Below are positions 43,894 through 52,111 of a stretch of 59,815 nucleotides of DNA, one piece after another. Positions within the stretch are counted from its first letter, which is position 1. Each line of letters opens with the position of its first letter. The stretch is taken from positions 1 to 59,815 of the forward strand of contig NZ_JAHFUY010000027.1 in the NCBI RefSeq assembly GCF_023264895.1, read 5' to 3'. This DNA comes from Herbiconiux sp. Its GTDB lineage: Bacteria; Actinomycetota; Actinomycetes; Actinomycetales; Microbacteriaceae. A program made the translations under genes and the position numbers. A model generated the notes under the pieces. The model ran no database searches and was not told the origin of the DNA. It saw only the letters and a program-made list of their open reading frames with translations.

Positions 43894-44223
43894 TCAGCGC
43901 CCGAAGACGCCCTCGATGCGGGCGGCGACCTCGCGCGTCATGTTCGCCACCCGCCAGTGCTCGTCGACGCCGTCGGGAGCCGCGTACGCGGCCTGCCCCT
44001 CGAACGCCGCCGAGATCTCCTGCGCCACCCGCACCGCGATCGCGGGCGTGGCGGCGTCGCGGATGCGCGACTCGTCGTAGACGAGCGGGAGATCTCCGAG
44101 CGGCGTGCGGCGCACCCGGATCTGCTCGAGCACCATCACGGTCCCGGTGATGAAGATCTGGTCGGAGAGATTCATCGCCTGCAGCCAGCGGGCGGGATCC
44201 GTCGAGTGTCGTTCGTGGTTCAT
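43894..44223 (-). CDS. Hypothetical protein, 109 aa
   Basis: MNHERHSTDPARWLQAMNLS... mostly helical C-terminus with VDEHWRVANMTREVAARIEGV. No cysteine and no signal. Downstream of the lipoprotein gene on the same strand, but separated by a hairpin. Not recognised. Confidence 0.62.
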   Translation of the reverse strand: MNHERHSTDPARWLQAMNLSDQIFITGTVMVLEQIRVRRTPLGDLPLVYDESRIRDAATPAIAVRVAQEISAAFEGQAAYAAPDGVDEHWRVANMTREVAARIEGVFGR

Positions 44224-44253
44224 GGCGCTCCCGGCTCGACAGTACCGAGAATC

Positions 44254-44276
44254 GGATGGGACTCGTACTCCCATCC
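44254..44276 (-). terminator. Hairpin after the lipoprotein gene
   Basis: GGATGGGA (44254-44261) and TCCCATCC (44269-44276) are perfect 8-bp arms with a 7-nt loop, 10 bp past the lipoprotein stop on the minus strand. Confidence 0.5.
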
Positions 44277-44285
44277 CGGGGGGTG

Positions 44286-44981
44286 CTAGTCGGCGAGGAA
44301 CAGCAGCGGCTTGCCGTCGTAGTAGTCGAACGGGTTGTCCTCGCTGAAGCCGCCGTCGTACATCAGCCCGGCCGGAGCGCCACCACCGGCGGGAGCAGCG
44401 GCGATGTAGCACTGCACGAGGGTCTCGCCGGAATCGAACTCGGGCGTGAACGACTCGGTGCCGCACTCGTCCCAGCCGATCACGGTCACGTCCTGCACGC
44501 GCTGCCCCTCGGCGTCGACGGGCTTGAACGAGGTGTAGTCGGCGTTGAACTCGATCGGGTCGCCCGAGACCTTCTTCTGCTCGAGGTGGATGAAGGAGAT
44601 CTCGAAGCCGTCGAGCTCGCCCTTGTCGAACTGCTCGTTGAGGAACGCGACCTGCTCGGTCGTGGCCGGCACGACGTCGACGAGCGAGGAGGCGATGAGG
44701 GCCGTCTGGCCGTCGGTGCCGGTGAACTCGGTCACGAGTGGCTCGCCGGGGCCGGCGGTCGTGCCGGGGGCGGCGACCTCGCCGCTGGCCGCGGAGGCGT
44801 CGGCGGGCTCCTCGGCCTCTTCGGTGGGGGTGGAGGTCGCCGACGGCTTGCTGGTCTCGGGGGCGGGCTCGGGTGCCGAGGGCTGCGGGAAGGCGCAGCC
44901 GGCGAGGGTCAGGAGGGTGATGGCGGGGAGCGCGACGAGGGCGCTGAGCTTCTGTGGTTTCACCCTGCATATGGTGGTCAT
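44286..44981 (-). CDS. Lipoprotein of unknown function
   Basis: A 231-aa exported protein with signal peptide and lipobox LAGC (Cys29), a Pro/Ser/Thr/Glu linker (about 31-75) and a mature domain from about 80. Two mature Cys (in DECGTES and LVQCYIAA) may form a disulfide. Divergent from the protease gene, with a shared palindrome at 44994-45021 close to its start, so the two exported proteins may be co-regulated. Confidence 0.75.
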   Translation of the reverse strand: MTTICRVKPQKLSALVALPAITLLTLAGCAFPQPSAPEPAPETSKPSATSTPTEEAEEPADASAASGEVAAPGTTAGPGEPLVTEFTGTDGQTALIASSLVDVVPATTEQVAFLNEQFDKGELDGFEISFIHLEQKKVSGDPIEFNADYTSFKPVDAEGQRVQDVTVIGWDECGTESFTPEFDSGETLVQCYIAAAPAGGGAPAGLMYDGGFSEDNPFDYYDGKPLLFLAD

Positions 44982-44993
44982 CCACTACTCACA

Positions 44994-45021
44994 GCACCAT
45001 GGGGAGTAGTACCCATGGTGC
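44994..45021. promoter_or_regulatory. Palindrome between lipoprotein and protease genes
   Basis: GCACCATGGG (44994-45003) and CCCATGGTGC (45012-45021) are perfect 10-bp arms around GAGTAGTA. A second pairing, ACTACTC (44984-44990) with GAGTAGT (45004-45010), uses the loop. It abuts a candidate -35 TTGACG (45022-45027) with TGTAAC (45045-45050) as -10 at 17-bp spacing. Operator or RNA switch; position directly seen, function inferred. Confidence 0.55.
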
Positions 45022-45126
45022 TTGACGACAAATGTTGTATAAGGTGTAACCCGGTCGGGGGAACTGGGTTCCGAAGTAGGAGACGCCAAAGCACGCCCCT
45101 GGCACACGCAAAGGAACTAGGGGTCT

Positions 45127-47121
45127 ATGACGAACTCATGGAAGAAACGACTGGCATATCTCGCCGTCGGAACGGTCACGGTCGCCGGAATGACCGGCGC
45201 ATTCGGAACGGCTGCCTTCGCAGCTCCGGACGACGATCGCACTGCTCCCACGTCGGGTGCTGCGTTCGACGCATACGCACAGGAGCTGCTCGCCTCCTCC
45301 GCTGACGTCGCAGCCGTGCTGCCCGGCGACAGCAAGCCCGTCGTCTACGTCGTCAAGGACTCGACCGACGAGGTTGTGAAGGCCCTCCAGGCCAGCGGCA
45401 TCGTCGATGTCAAGACCGTCGACGCCCCCATCACCGCCTACGCCGACACCGACATCGTCGGCGGCGCGGGCTACGGCGCACTCACGCAGCCCGTCGACAA
45501 CACCGTCGGCCTCTGCTCCGTCGGCTTCTCCGGCTGGTCGACCGCCGGCGAGCCCGCCATCATCTCCGCCGGTCACTGCACCGACAACAGCGCCCGCACG
45601 CTCGCGGAGCTGACGCTGCCGACCGGTGACCCTGCTGGTGGCGGAGCGTCCGACAACACGGACATCGAGCCCACCTACGCCGTGGGCGACCTCGCCTTCT
45701 CGCAGTTCGGCGGCGCCAATGACGCCCCCGGCAGCGACGGCAGCACCACGAGCGTCGACATCTCCGTCTTCAACGTGCAGAACGCCGACCTGAACACCCT
45801 CGCCGAGGTCACCGACTGGACCACGTCCGGCACCGAGGACCTCTCCGCCTCGACCATCCCGGTCCGCTCGGTCGGAACCGCTGTCGAGGGCCCTGTCGCC
45901 AAGAGCGGCCGCACCACGGGCTTCACCGAGGGAACGGTCATCGAGACCAAGGGCTGGGCCAACGTGTCCGACCACTGGGTGTACGGCTTCATGGCCGAGC
46001 TCGACTCCATCCAGGGTGACTCCGGCGGAGCGATGATCCAGGGCAACACCGCCGTGGGCGTGCTCTCCGGCGGAACGACCTCGGGTGGCATCAACTACAC
46101 CTTCGGTGCCGACCTGCAGGCCGGCCTCGCGCTCGCCGGCGGCTACACCGTCGCCCTGTACCTCGACGCTCCCGTGGTGACCTCGGTCACCGACGGCGGA
46201 CAGGTCTACTCCGGCTCGACCATCTCCGGAACCGGCCCTGCCGGTGCGACCCTCGAGGTCAGCCAGTCCTTCGGCAACGCGGGCGACTCGTTCGAGGTGG
46301 CCATCGACGGCAACGGCAACTGGAGCTTCCCGGCTGCCAACCGTCTCGGTGAGGTCAACTACACCCTCACGGCCACCCGTGGCTTCGACAGCTCCGACAC
46401 CACGTCGTTCGCTGTCGACGTCGTGCTCGGCGCCCCCGCCATCACGTCGCCCTTCGACGGCCAGCTCGTCGAGACCGACATCCCCGTGATCTCGGGCACC
46501 GGCTACCCCGGCGCCACGGTCACCCTCACGGGTGACGTCACGGGCGAGGCCGTCGTCGCCGACTCCGGTCTCTGGAGCATCGAGACCGGTGGCCTCACCT
46601 ACGGCCGCTACTCCGTCTCGGCCACCCAGGTCGTCGAGGGCCAGCCGGCATCGCCGGCAGCCGTCTCCACCTTCCAGGTGGTCCCGGTCGCCCCGATCAT
46701 CACCTCGCCGGTCAGCGGCACCACCTACGAGCCGGGCGCAGCCCCGACGCAGCTCACCGGTACCGGCATCGCCGGCGCCACGGTGGTCGCCTACGTCAAC
46801 GGCAGCTCCGCGGGCTCCGCGGTCGTCGCCGAGAACGGCACCTGGGCGATCCCCTTCGCCGCCGCTCTCGCTCAGGGCACGTACGAGATCAGCGCCGCTC
46901 AGGTCATCAACGGTGTCGGTGGAACGGTCGCGACCGTGAACATCGCCGTCGCCGGTACCGGCGGATCCACCCCGACCGGCAACGGCCCGGGCCTCGCCAA
47001 CACCGGTAACCCGGCCATGCCGCTCGTCGGCGGAGGCGCGCTCGCGCTCCTGCTCGCCGCCGGTGGTGTGCTGCTGATGGTCCGTCGCAACCAGACGACC
47101 GCAGCAGACCGCCGCAGCTGA
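45127..47121 (+). CDS. Secreted trypsin-like serine protease with Ig-like repeats and sortase-type anchor
   Basis: A 664-aa exported protein. Signal peptide (1-32, cleaved near AFA-AP), a short propeptide, then an S1 protease domain with catalytic His150 (SAGHC), Asp211 (TSVDISVF) and Ser299 (GDSGGAM); Cys130-Cys151 may pair. From about 350 come three bacterial Ig-like units (VTSVTDGGQVYSGSTISG, ITSPFDGQLVETDIPVISG, ITSPVSGTTYEPG). The C-terminus has LANTG (623-627), a membrane helix and basic tail: a class E-like sortase signal. Probably wall-anchored. A strong terminator follows. Confidence 0.9.
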   Translation: MTNSWKKRLAYLAVGTVTVAGMTGAFGTAAFAAPDDDRTAPTSGAAFDAYAQELLASSADVAAVLPGDSKPVVYVVKDSTDEVVKALQASGIVDVKTVDAPITAYADTDIVGGAGYGALTQPVDNTVGLCSVGFSGWSTAGEPAIISAGHCTDNSARTLAELTLPTGDPAGGGASDNTDIEPTYAVGDLAFSQFGGANDAPGSDGSTTSVDISVFNVQNADLNTLAEVTDWTTSGTEDLSASTIPVRSVGTAVEGPVAKSGRTTGFTEGTVIETKGWANVSDHWVYGFMAELDSIQGDSGGAMIQGNTAVGVLSGGTTSGGINYTFGADLQAGLALAGGYTVALYLDAPVVTSVTDGGQVYSGSTISGTGPAGATLEVSQSFGNAGDSFEVAIDGNGNWSFPAANRLGEVNYTLTATRGFDSSDTTSFAVDVVLGAPAITSPFDGQLVETDIPVISGTGYPGATVTLTGDVTGEAVVADSGLWSIETGGLTYGRYSVSATQVVEGQPASPAAVSTFQVVPVAPIITSPVSGTTYEPGAAPTQLTGTGIAGATVVAYVNGSSAGSAVVAENGTWAIPFAAALAQGTYEISAAQVINGVGGTVATVNIAVAGTGGSTPTGNGPGLANTGNPAMPLVGGGALALLLAAGGVLLMVRRNQTTAADRRS

Positions 47122-47140
47122 ATCCAGCGGTGAACGCCTG

Positions 47141-47174
47141 AGGGCGGGTGCGACTCCGGTCGCACCCGCCCTTT
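47141..47174 (+). terminator. Rho-independent terminator of the protease gene
   Basis: AGGGCGGGTGCGAC (47141-47154) pairs with GTCGCACCCGCCCT (47159-47172) around TCCG, followed by TTT. A strong 14-bp stem. Confidence 0.88.
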
Positions 47175-47205
47175 CGCGTTCCCCCGTTCGGGGTACGCTT
47201 GGCCT

Positions 47206-47655
47206 GTGCACGAAGAGACACCCCTCGACGACGCGGGCAGGAAGCCCCTCACGTCATCGCGCCCGCAGACGGGCGCTGGCGACGCGTTCCTGATCGATGT
47301 CGACGCGATCCCCACGGGCCGCTTCGCGGAGCCGCAGACGGGCCGTCAGCACCCCAAGGGCCGGTTCTACCGCCCCGAGCTATACAGCACGACCGAGAAG
47401 ATCGGTTCGAGCCTCGCGCTCAAGGTCGGCCTCGTGTGCGCCCTCACCATCGCGGCGAGCGCCCTGATCGTGGTCGCGGTCTCCTCGGGCGCCATCCTGT
47501 GGCTCCCACGAGCCACGTCGTCCGGCCGGGCTCCTGGGCTCAGGGGTTCGCGAGCGCGGCGATCCGCAGCACGCGAGCGACCTCCTCGGCCGCCGGCACG
47601 AGCTGGTCGGCCGACCGCTCGTAGGTCGCGTCGCTGCGCCGGTACGGGTCGATGA
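47206..47655 (+). CDS. Hypothetical membrane protein, possibly mis-extended
   Basis: Starts at GTG (MHEETPLDDAGRKPLTSSRP...). Residues 1-100 look like a real protein with one membrane helix (about 72-97). From about residue 104 the sequence is Arg/Ala-rich and runs 116 bp into the antisense of the phosphatase gene, which looks like shadow translation. The true 3' end may have been moved by a frameshift near 47510. Function unknown. Confidence 0.5.
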   Translation: MHEETPLDDAGRKPLTSSRPQTGAGDAFLIDVDAIPTGRFAEPQTGRQHPKGRFYRPELYSTTEKIGSSLALKVGLVCALTIAASALIVVAVSSGAILWLPRATSSGRAPGLRGSRARRSAARERPPRPPARAGRPTARRSRRCAGTGR

Positions 47656-48139
47656 CGTCGTCGTCCTCCGTGGTGGCGGGCGGACCGATCTGGCCCTTCC
47701 TCGAGGCCACGAACGCCACGACCTCGGCGAGCCCTGCCCGCACGTTCCCGCCGCGCTCGGCGACGGCCGCGACCTCGGCATCGGGGACGCCGGCGGAGAG
47801 CCGGGCGAACTCCCTCAGGGTGAAGGTCACGCCGACCTTCCGGGGCACGAGCTCCACGATCTCGCGACGGTGACTGCGCGCCATCGCGAACACCAGGTCG
47901 CTCGCACCCACGATCTGCTCGGTGAGGTAGCGGGCCCGGTGCGCCTCGGGCGCTCCGCCGAAGCGGGTGGAGAGAGCGGATGCCTGTGGCGTCATGGCGT
48001 CGCCCTCGCCCGCGTAGGTGCCCGCGCTCGCGAACTCCAGGGCGTTCACGTCGGCGAGCCGGGCCCGGAGGATCTGCTCGGCCAGCGGGGATCGGCAGAT
48101 GTTGCCCGTGCAGACGGTCAGAACGGAGAATTCGGCCAC
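47540..48139 (-). CDS. Low molecular weight protein-tyrosine phosphatase
   Basis: A 199-aa LMW-PTP. The P-loop CTGNICRSP holds nucleophile Cys10 and Arg16; the general acid Asp is in VIDPYRRSD (about residue 164). Starts at GTG. It removes phosphate from protein tyrosines, often in exopolysaccharide control. It is about 40 aa longer than the classic enzymes and overlaps the convergent hypothetical gene by 116 bp. Confidence 0.88.
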   Translation of the reverse strand: MAEFSVLTVCTGNICRSPLAEQILRARLADVNALEFASAGTYAGEGDAMTPQASALSTRFGGAPEAHRARYLTEQIVGASDLVFAMARSHRREIVELVPRKVGVTFTLREFARLSAGVPDAEVAAVAERGGNVRAGLAEVVAFVASRKGQIGPPATTEDDDVIDPYRRSDATYERSADQLVPAAEEVARVLRIAALANP

Positions 48140-48278
48140 GGGTTCACGCTATCGCGTCCGCCGAGTTGGTGCGCCGCCGCGCCGTCGAATATGTTGTGAC
48201 TGAAGACTTTTTATCCCTCCCCTCAGCTGTCCGCAAAGACGCCCCGACACACCGGCCGCCACGGCCCAGGAGAAGACC

Positions 48279-49709
48279 ATGACGCTCGTCGCCGGAATCG
48301 ACTCGTCCACCCAGAGCTGCAAGCTCGTCGTCCGCGACCTCGAGAGCGGTGAGCTCGTGCGCCAGGGGCGTGCCCGCCACCCCGAGGGCACCGAGGTCGA
48401 TCCCGAGGCCTGGTGGGCTGCTCTCCTCGAGGCCGTCGCCGGTGCGGGCGGTCTCGACGACGTGGCGGCGATCTCGATCGCGGGCCAGCAGCACGGCATG
48501 GTGGTGCTCGACGAGGCGGGCGAGGTCATCCGGCCCGCGCTGCTCTGGAACGACACGCGCTCCGCCGCGGCCGCCCGCGACCTGATCGAGGAGTTCGGCG
48601 CCGCCGAGCTCGCGGCCCGCACGGGCTCGGTGCCCGTGGCCTCCTTCACCGCCACCAAGCTCCGCTGGCTCCGCGACGCCGAGCCCGAGGCGGCGGCCAG
48701 GGTCGCCGCCGTGGCGCTGCCGCACGACTGGCTCACCTGGCGCCTGCGCGGCTTCGGCCCCGCCGGCCGCAGCCCGCTCGGCCCCGTGCTGGGCGAGCTC
48801 GTGACCGACCGCTCCGACGCGAGCGGCACCTCCTACTGGACCCCGGGGGCCGACGAGTACGACCGGGGCCTGCTCATCGCCGCCCTCGGCCACGACGCCG
48901 TGCTCCCGCGCGTGCTCGGGCCGGCGGAGAGCGCCGGGAGCACCGTCGCGTTCGAGTCCGCCGGCGTGACGATCCCGGCCGGGATCGTGGTCGGCCCCGG
49001 TGCGGGCGACAACGCGGGTGCCGCCCTCGGCCTCGGCGCCACCGAGGGCGACGTGGTCGTCTCGATCGGCACGAGCGGCACCGTGTTCGCCGTGACCGGC
49101 AGCCCGTCGGCCGACGAGTCCGGAACCGTCGCCGGCTTCGCCGACGCCTCCGGCGCCTACCTCCCCCTCGTGGCCACCCTCAACGCCGCGCGCATCCTGG
49201 ACTCCGTCGCCGCCCTCCTCGGCGTCGACCACACCGCGCTCGGCGAGCTCGCGCTCGAGGCGGAGCCCGGCTCCCGTGGGCTCGTGCTGCAGCCCTACTT
49301 CGAGGGCGAGCGCACCCCCAACCTGCCGGATGCCACCGCCACCCTCTTCGGCATGACCCTCGCGTCGACCACGCGCCCCACCCTCGCCCGAGCGGCCATC
49401 GAGGGGCTGCTCTGCGGGCTCGCCGACGGCCTCGACGCCGTGCGCCGGGTCGGTGTCGAGCCCCGTCGCATCCTGCTGATCGGTGGAGCCGCCCTGAACC
49501 CCGCCGTGCAGACCATCGCCGCCCAGGTGTTCGACGCCCCGGTGGCCGTGCCGCTGCCGGGTGAGTACGTCGCCGACGGCGCCGCCACCCAGGCCGCCTG
49601 GGCCCTCACCGGCACCCGTCCGGTCTGGCCGCTCGCCCTCTCGGCCGAGCCGGCACCCGATCACCGCCCCGTCATCCGGGAGCAGTACGCGGCCGCGGCC
49701 CGCTCCTAG
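48279..49709 (+). CDS. xylB: Xylulokinase
   Basis: A 476-aa FGGY-family kinase. [16 protein letters not shown] is the N-terminal phosphate loop, QQHGMVVLD and [15 protein letters not shown] are typical of xylulokinases, and the FGGY C-signature region is [19 protein letters not shown]. Phosphorylates D-xylulose to enter the pentose-phosphate pathway. GGAGAA lies upstream. No xylose isomerase or transporter gene is adjacent. Its stop overlaps the convergent TetR stop at CCTAGG. Confidence 0.9.
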   Translation: MTLVAGIDSSTQSCKLVVRDLESGELVRQGRARHPEGTEVDPEAWWAALLEAVAGAGGLDDVAAISIAGQQHGMVVLDEAGEVIRPALLWNDTRSAAAARDLIEEFGAAELAARTGSVPVASFTATKLRWLRDAEPEAAARVAAVALPHDWLTWRLRGFGPAGRSPLGPVLGELVTDRSDASGTSYWTPGADEYDRGLLIAALGHDAVLPRVLGPAESAGSTVAFESAGVTIPAGIVVGPGAGDNAGAALGLGATEGDVVVSIGTSGTVFAVTGSPSADESGTVAGFADASGAYLPLVATLNAARILDSVAALLGVDHTALGELALEAEPGSRGLVLQPYFEGERTPNLPDATATLFGMTLASTTRPTLARAAIEGLLCGLADGLDAVRRVGVEPRRILLIGGAALNPAVQTIAAQVFDAPVAVPLPGEYVADGAATQAAWALTGTRPVWPLALSAEPAPDHRPVIREQYAAAARS

Positions 49710-50575
49710 GCGCCCGGCTCGTCGCGCCCCGCCTCCCTGGCCCGCTCCATCTCACGGAGGCGGGCCACGGTGGCGTCGGCGTCGTAGTCCGGATCCGGCT
49801 CGACGAATCCGTGCAGCACGGCCACGAGCGCGATCGCAGGGAGCTTCCATCCCGGCTCGTCGCTGCCGAGGGTGACGCTCGCGGGGCCGCGGAAGTCGGC
49901 GTCGACGAGATCGGGGTTGCCGAGGTGCCGGAGGCCGAGACCCTCCACGAGCGAGGAGATCACCACGGCGTACGGGCGGTAGTCGCCTCCCCACTGCTCG
50001 CGCAGCCGGTAGCCGAGGATGTTCGAGATCCAGGCGTGGAACTCCGCCATGCGCTCGATGAACTCTCCGCTGCCGTTCCGCAGCGCGCGCTCGATCTCGT
50101 CGCGGGCCGACGACTCCATGTGGCTGAGCAGTGTGGCCGAGAGGCCCACGTAGGACTGCCAGGCCACGGAGGCGATCACGGCGCGGAAGTTGTGCTCGAG
50201 GGCGACCCGGACGACCTCGTACAGCACCCGCTCGCGCCCCGCCGGATCCTGCAGCTGGTCGAGGTTGTCGAGGAGGATGCGCTCACAGATCTCGAACGTC
50301 TCGTCGTCGGCGAGCTTGGTCGAGGTGTCGGTGGCGATCTCGATCAGGAGGTCGGCGATGAACGACTCCTTCGAGTCCCAGAGCCGGTAGGTCGAACTGC
50401 GGGGCACCCCGGCCTCACGGATGAGGTCGTCCATCACGATGTGCTCGAAGCCGATCGTGAGGCCGATCCCCTCCACCCGCTCCAGCGCGACGTCGAGCAC
50501 GCGGCGACGCACCTCGGCGGCCCGGATCCGCGAGCGTCGCTGATGGTCGTTCCCGGTCGGAGCCTCCTCGACCAT
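49706..50575 (-). CDS. TetR family transcriptional regulator, large
   Basis: A 289-aa regulator, longer than usual (about 200). The helix-turn-helix is at about 16-68 ([40 protein letters not shown]). The extended C-terminal part ends in a [17 protein letters not shown] helix. ATG 50575 is chosen; an in-frame GTG lies at 50584. A tail-to-tail neighbour of xylB; target unknown. CCTAGCG repeats at about 50632 and 50662 lie upstream. Confidence 0.85.
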   Translation of the reverse strand: MVEEAPTGNDHQRRSRIRAAEVRRRVLDVALERVEGIGLTIGFEHIVMDDLIREAGVPRSSTYRLWDSKESFIADLLIEIATDTSTKLADDETFEICERILLDNLDQLQDPAGRERVLYEVVRVALEHNFRAVIASVAWQSYVGLSATLLSHMESSARDEIERALRNGSGEFIERMAEFHAWISNILGYRLREQWGGDYRPYAVVISSLVEGLGLRHLGNPDLVDADFRGPASVTLGSDEPGWKLPAIALVAVLHGFVEPDPDYDADATVARLREMERAREAGRDEPGA

Positions 50576-50706
50576 TCCCCGCACCCCCAGCCTCGTCGTG
50601 CCCTGTCATCGCTCACGACAGGTGTTGTCAAACCTAGCGAACGAGAACCCGCCAAGCGTTCCTAGCGGATCGGAGGCATCCGAGTCAACCCGTTTCTCGT
50701 ACGTCA

Positions 50707-50738
50707 ACTACTAGTTAGGCTATCTAGCATTACGTCAC
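50707..50738. promoter_or_regulatory. Weak relative of the MarR-type operator
   Basis: On the minus strand this region reads CTAGATAGCCTAACTAGTAG, sharing CTAGATnnnCTAA with the elements at 24.05 and 35.75 kb. It lies just upstream of the gene at 50761 and about 370 bp before the tandem marR genes. Confidence 0.4.
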
Positions 50739-50760
50739 GCGTGAAGGAAGGCGAGCAACT

Positions 50761-51030
50761 ATGAGCACGATGCAACTCATCTCGAACGGACAGAACTACA
50801 GCGTCGAGCGACAGGCCGCCGGACTCTACCGCGTGCTGTCGGGTGATCGGTTCCTGGGCTTCGTCGAGCGGGCGGGCAGCGTCTACGTCGCCCTCTCCGG
50901 TTCGCGCTACGACCGCGCCGTCGAGGCCGGCCAGGCCCTCTCGCTCGCGGCGGCCGTGGCGCTGCTGCGCAGCGCTCAGCCCGAGCGCCCGGTGCGTTCG
51001 CTCACTCGAGCGCTGCGTTCGGTGGCCTGA
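50761..51030 (+). CDS. Hypothetical protein, 89 aa
   Basis: MSTMQLISNGQNYSVERQAA... an alpha/beta small protein ending in a basic segment (RPVRSLTRALRSVA). GGAAGG lies upstream. First gene after the weak MarR-type element. Not recognised. Confidence 0.65.
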   Translation: MSTMQLISNGQNYSVERQAAGLYRVLSGDRFLGFVERAGSVYVALSGSRYDRAVEAGQALSLAAAVALLRSAQPERPVRSLTRALRSVA

Positions 51031-51103
51031 ACCTCGACATCGATTCGAGATCGATACCCGCGAACCTAGTCGTTCTAGTTACAAGTGGGTCTACGCTTAA
51101 CGG

Positions 51104-51637
51104 ATGACCACCGAACGACCCGATTCGGCGCCGCACTACTGGTACGGCTCCGACTCCGAAGCCGCCCGCCAGAGGGGCGTCGCCGTTCTCGAGGCCATGC
51201 GCACCTTCCGATCGGCGGAGACGGCCATGCGCCGTCGCTCCGAGGTGTCGATGGGGATGGGAGAGAACGACCTGGCCGCGATGCGGTACCTGCTCCGTGC
51301 CCACGAGCAGGGCAAGGCCGTGGGGCCCAAGGAGCTGGCGCAGTACCTCGGCATCACGAGCGCCTCCATCACCGTCCTCCTCGACCGACTCGAGAAGCAG
51401 GGCCACCTGCACCGCGAGCCCAGCCCCTTCGATCGCCGTGCCCTCATCGTGGTGCCGACCGTTCCGACCGACGAGGTCAAGGCCGCTACGCTCGGCGACG
51501 TCCGACGTGAGCTGCTCGAGGTCGTCGAGCGGCTGACGCCCGAGGAGGCGTCCGTCGTGATCGGCTTCCTGGCCGAGCTCCGCGACGCGGTCGACCAGAT
51601 CGACTCGCACATCGCCGAGCCCGATGACCGCCGCTGA
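51104..51637 (+). CDS. MarR family transcriptional regulator (paralogue 2)
   Basis: A 177-aa winged-helix regulator. It shares SAETAMRRRSEVSMGMGENDLAAMRYLLR and the wing PSPFDRRALIVVPT with the protein at 35158, including the same MGENDL motif. Its 3' end overlaps the next MarR gene by 14 bp, so the two are coupled. The tandem arrangement suggests a heterodimer or a layered switch. Targets unproven. Confidence 0.9.
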   Translation: MTTERPDSAPHYWYGSDSEAARQRGVAVLEAMRTFRSAETAMRRRSEVSMGMGENDLAAMRYLLRAHEQGKAVGPKELAQYLGITSASITVLLDRLEKQGHLHREPSPFDRRALIVVPTVPTDEVKAATLGDVRRELLEVVERLTPEEASVVIGFLAELRDAVDQIDSHIAEPDDRR

Positions 51638-52094
51638 GCAGGTGACCTCGCCGCACGCCGCCGAGGTCCTGCGCGAGCTCCGGGCCTACCGTGCTGCCGA
51701 GGAGGCCATGCGCCGGCGCACCCGCGATTCGATGAAGATGGGCGAGAACGACCTGGCCGCCCTGCGCTTCCTCCTCCGCGCCCAGGGTCAGGGCCGCGTG
51801 GTGACACCGGGAATGCTCTCCGACCACCTCGGCATGAAGTCGGCCTCGGTCACCGTCATGCTCGACCGGCTCACGAAGTCCGGGCACCTCACCCGCGGGG
51901 CGCACCCGACCGACCGGCGCAGCATCGCGGTGAGCGCGACGCCCGGCTCCGACGACGAGGTGCGCGCGACGCTCGGCGAGATGCACCGCCGGATGATGGG
52001 CGTCGCCTCCCACCTCGACCAGCGCGGAGCCGAGATCGTGCGCCGGTTCCTGCTCGATCTGGCGACGGCCGCCGACGAGGTCGCGACCGCCTGA
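51624..52094 (+). CDS. MarR family transcriptional regulator (paralogue 3)
   Basis: A 156-aa regulator, with AMRRRTRDSMKMGENDLAALRFLLR and recognition region SDHLGMKSASVTVMLDRLTKSG. It begins inside the 3' end of the preceding MarR gene. The wing (AHPTDRRSIAVSA) differs most among the three paralogues, so its DNA target may have drifted. Confidence 0.88.
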   Translation: MTAAEQVTSPHAAEVLRELRAYRAAEEAMRRRTRDSMKMGENDLAALRFLLRAQGQGRVVTPGMLSDHLGMKSASVTVMLDRLTKSGHLTRGAHPTDRRSIAVSATPGSDDEVRATLGEMHRRMMGVASHLDQRGAEIVRRFLLDLATAADEVATA

Positions 52095-52111
52095 CGGGCG
52101 CCCCTGTCGGC

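Noticed and set aside
45022..45043. TTGACG with TATAAG as a promoter
   Set aside because: Spacer is only 10 bp; the TGTAAC at 45045 with a 17-bp spacer is preferred.
45136..47211. A 691-aa minus-strand frame opposite the protease
   Set aside because: Gly/Asp/Arg-rich shadow of a complete, motif-bearing protease gene.
50707..50738. A DtxR/IdeR iron box (TTAGGCTATCTAGC)
   Set aside because: Only about half of the 19-bp consensus matches; the similarity to the MarR-type element is stronger.
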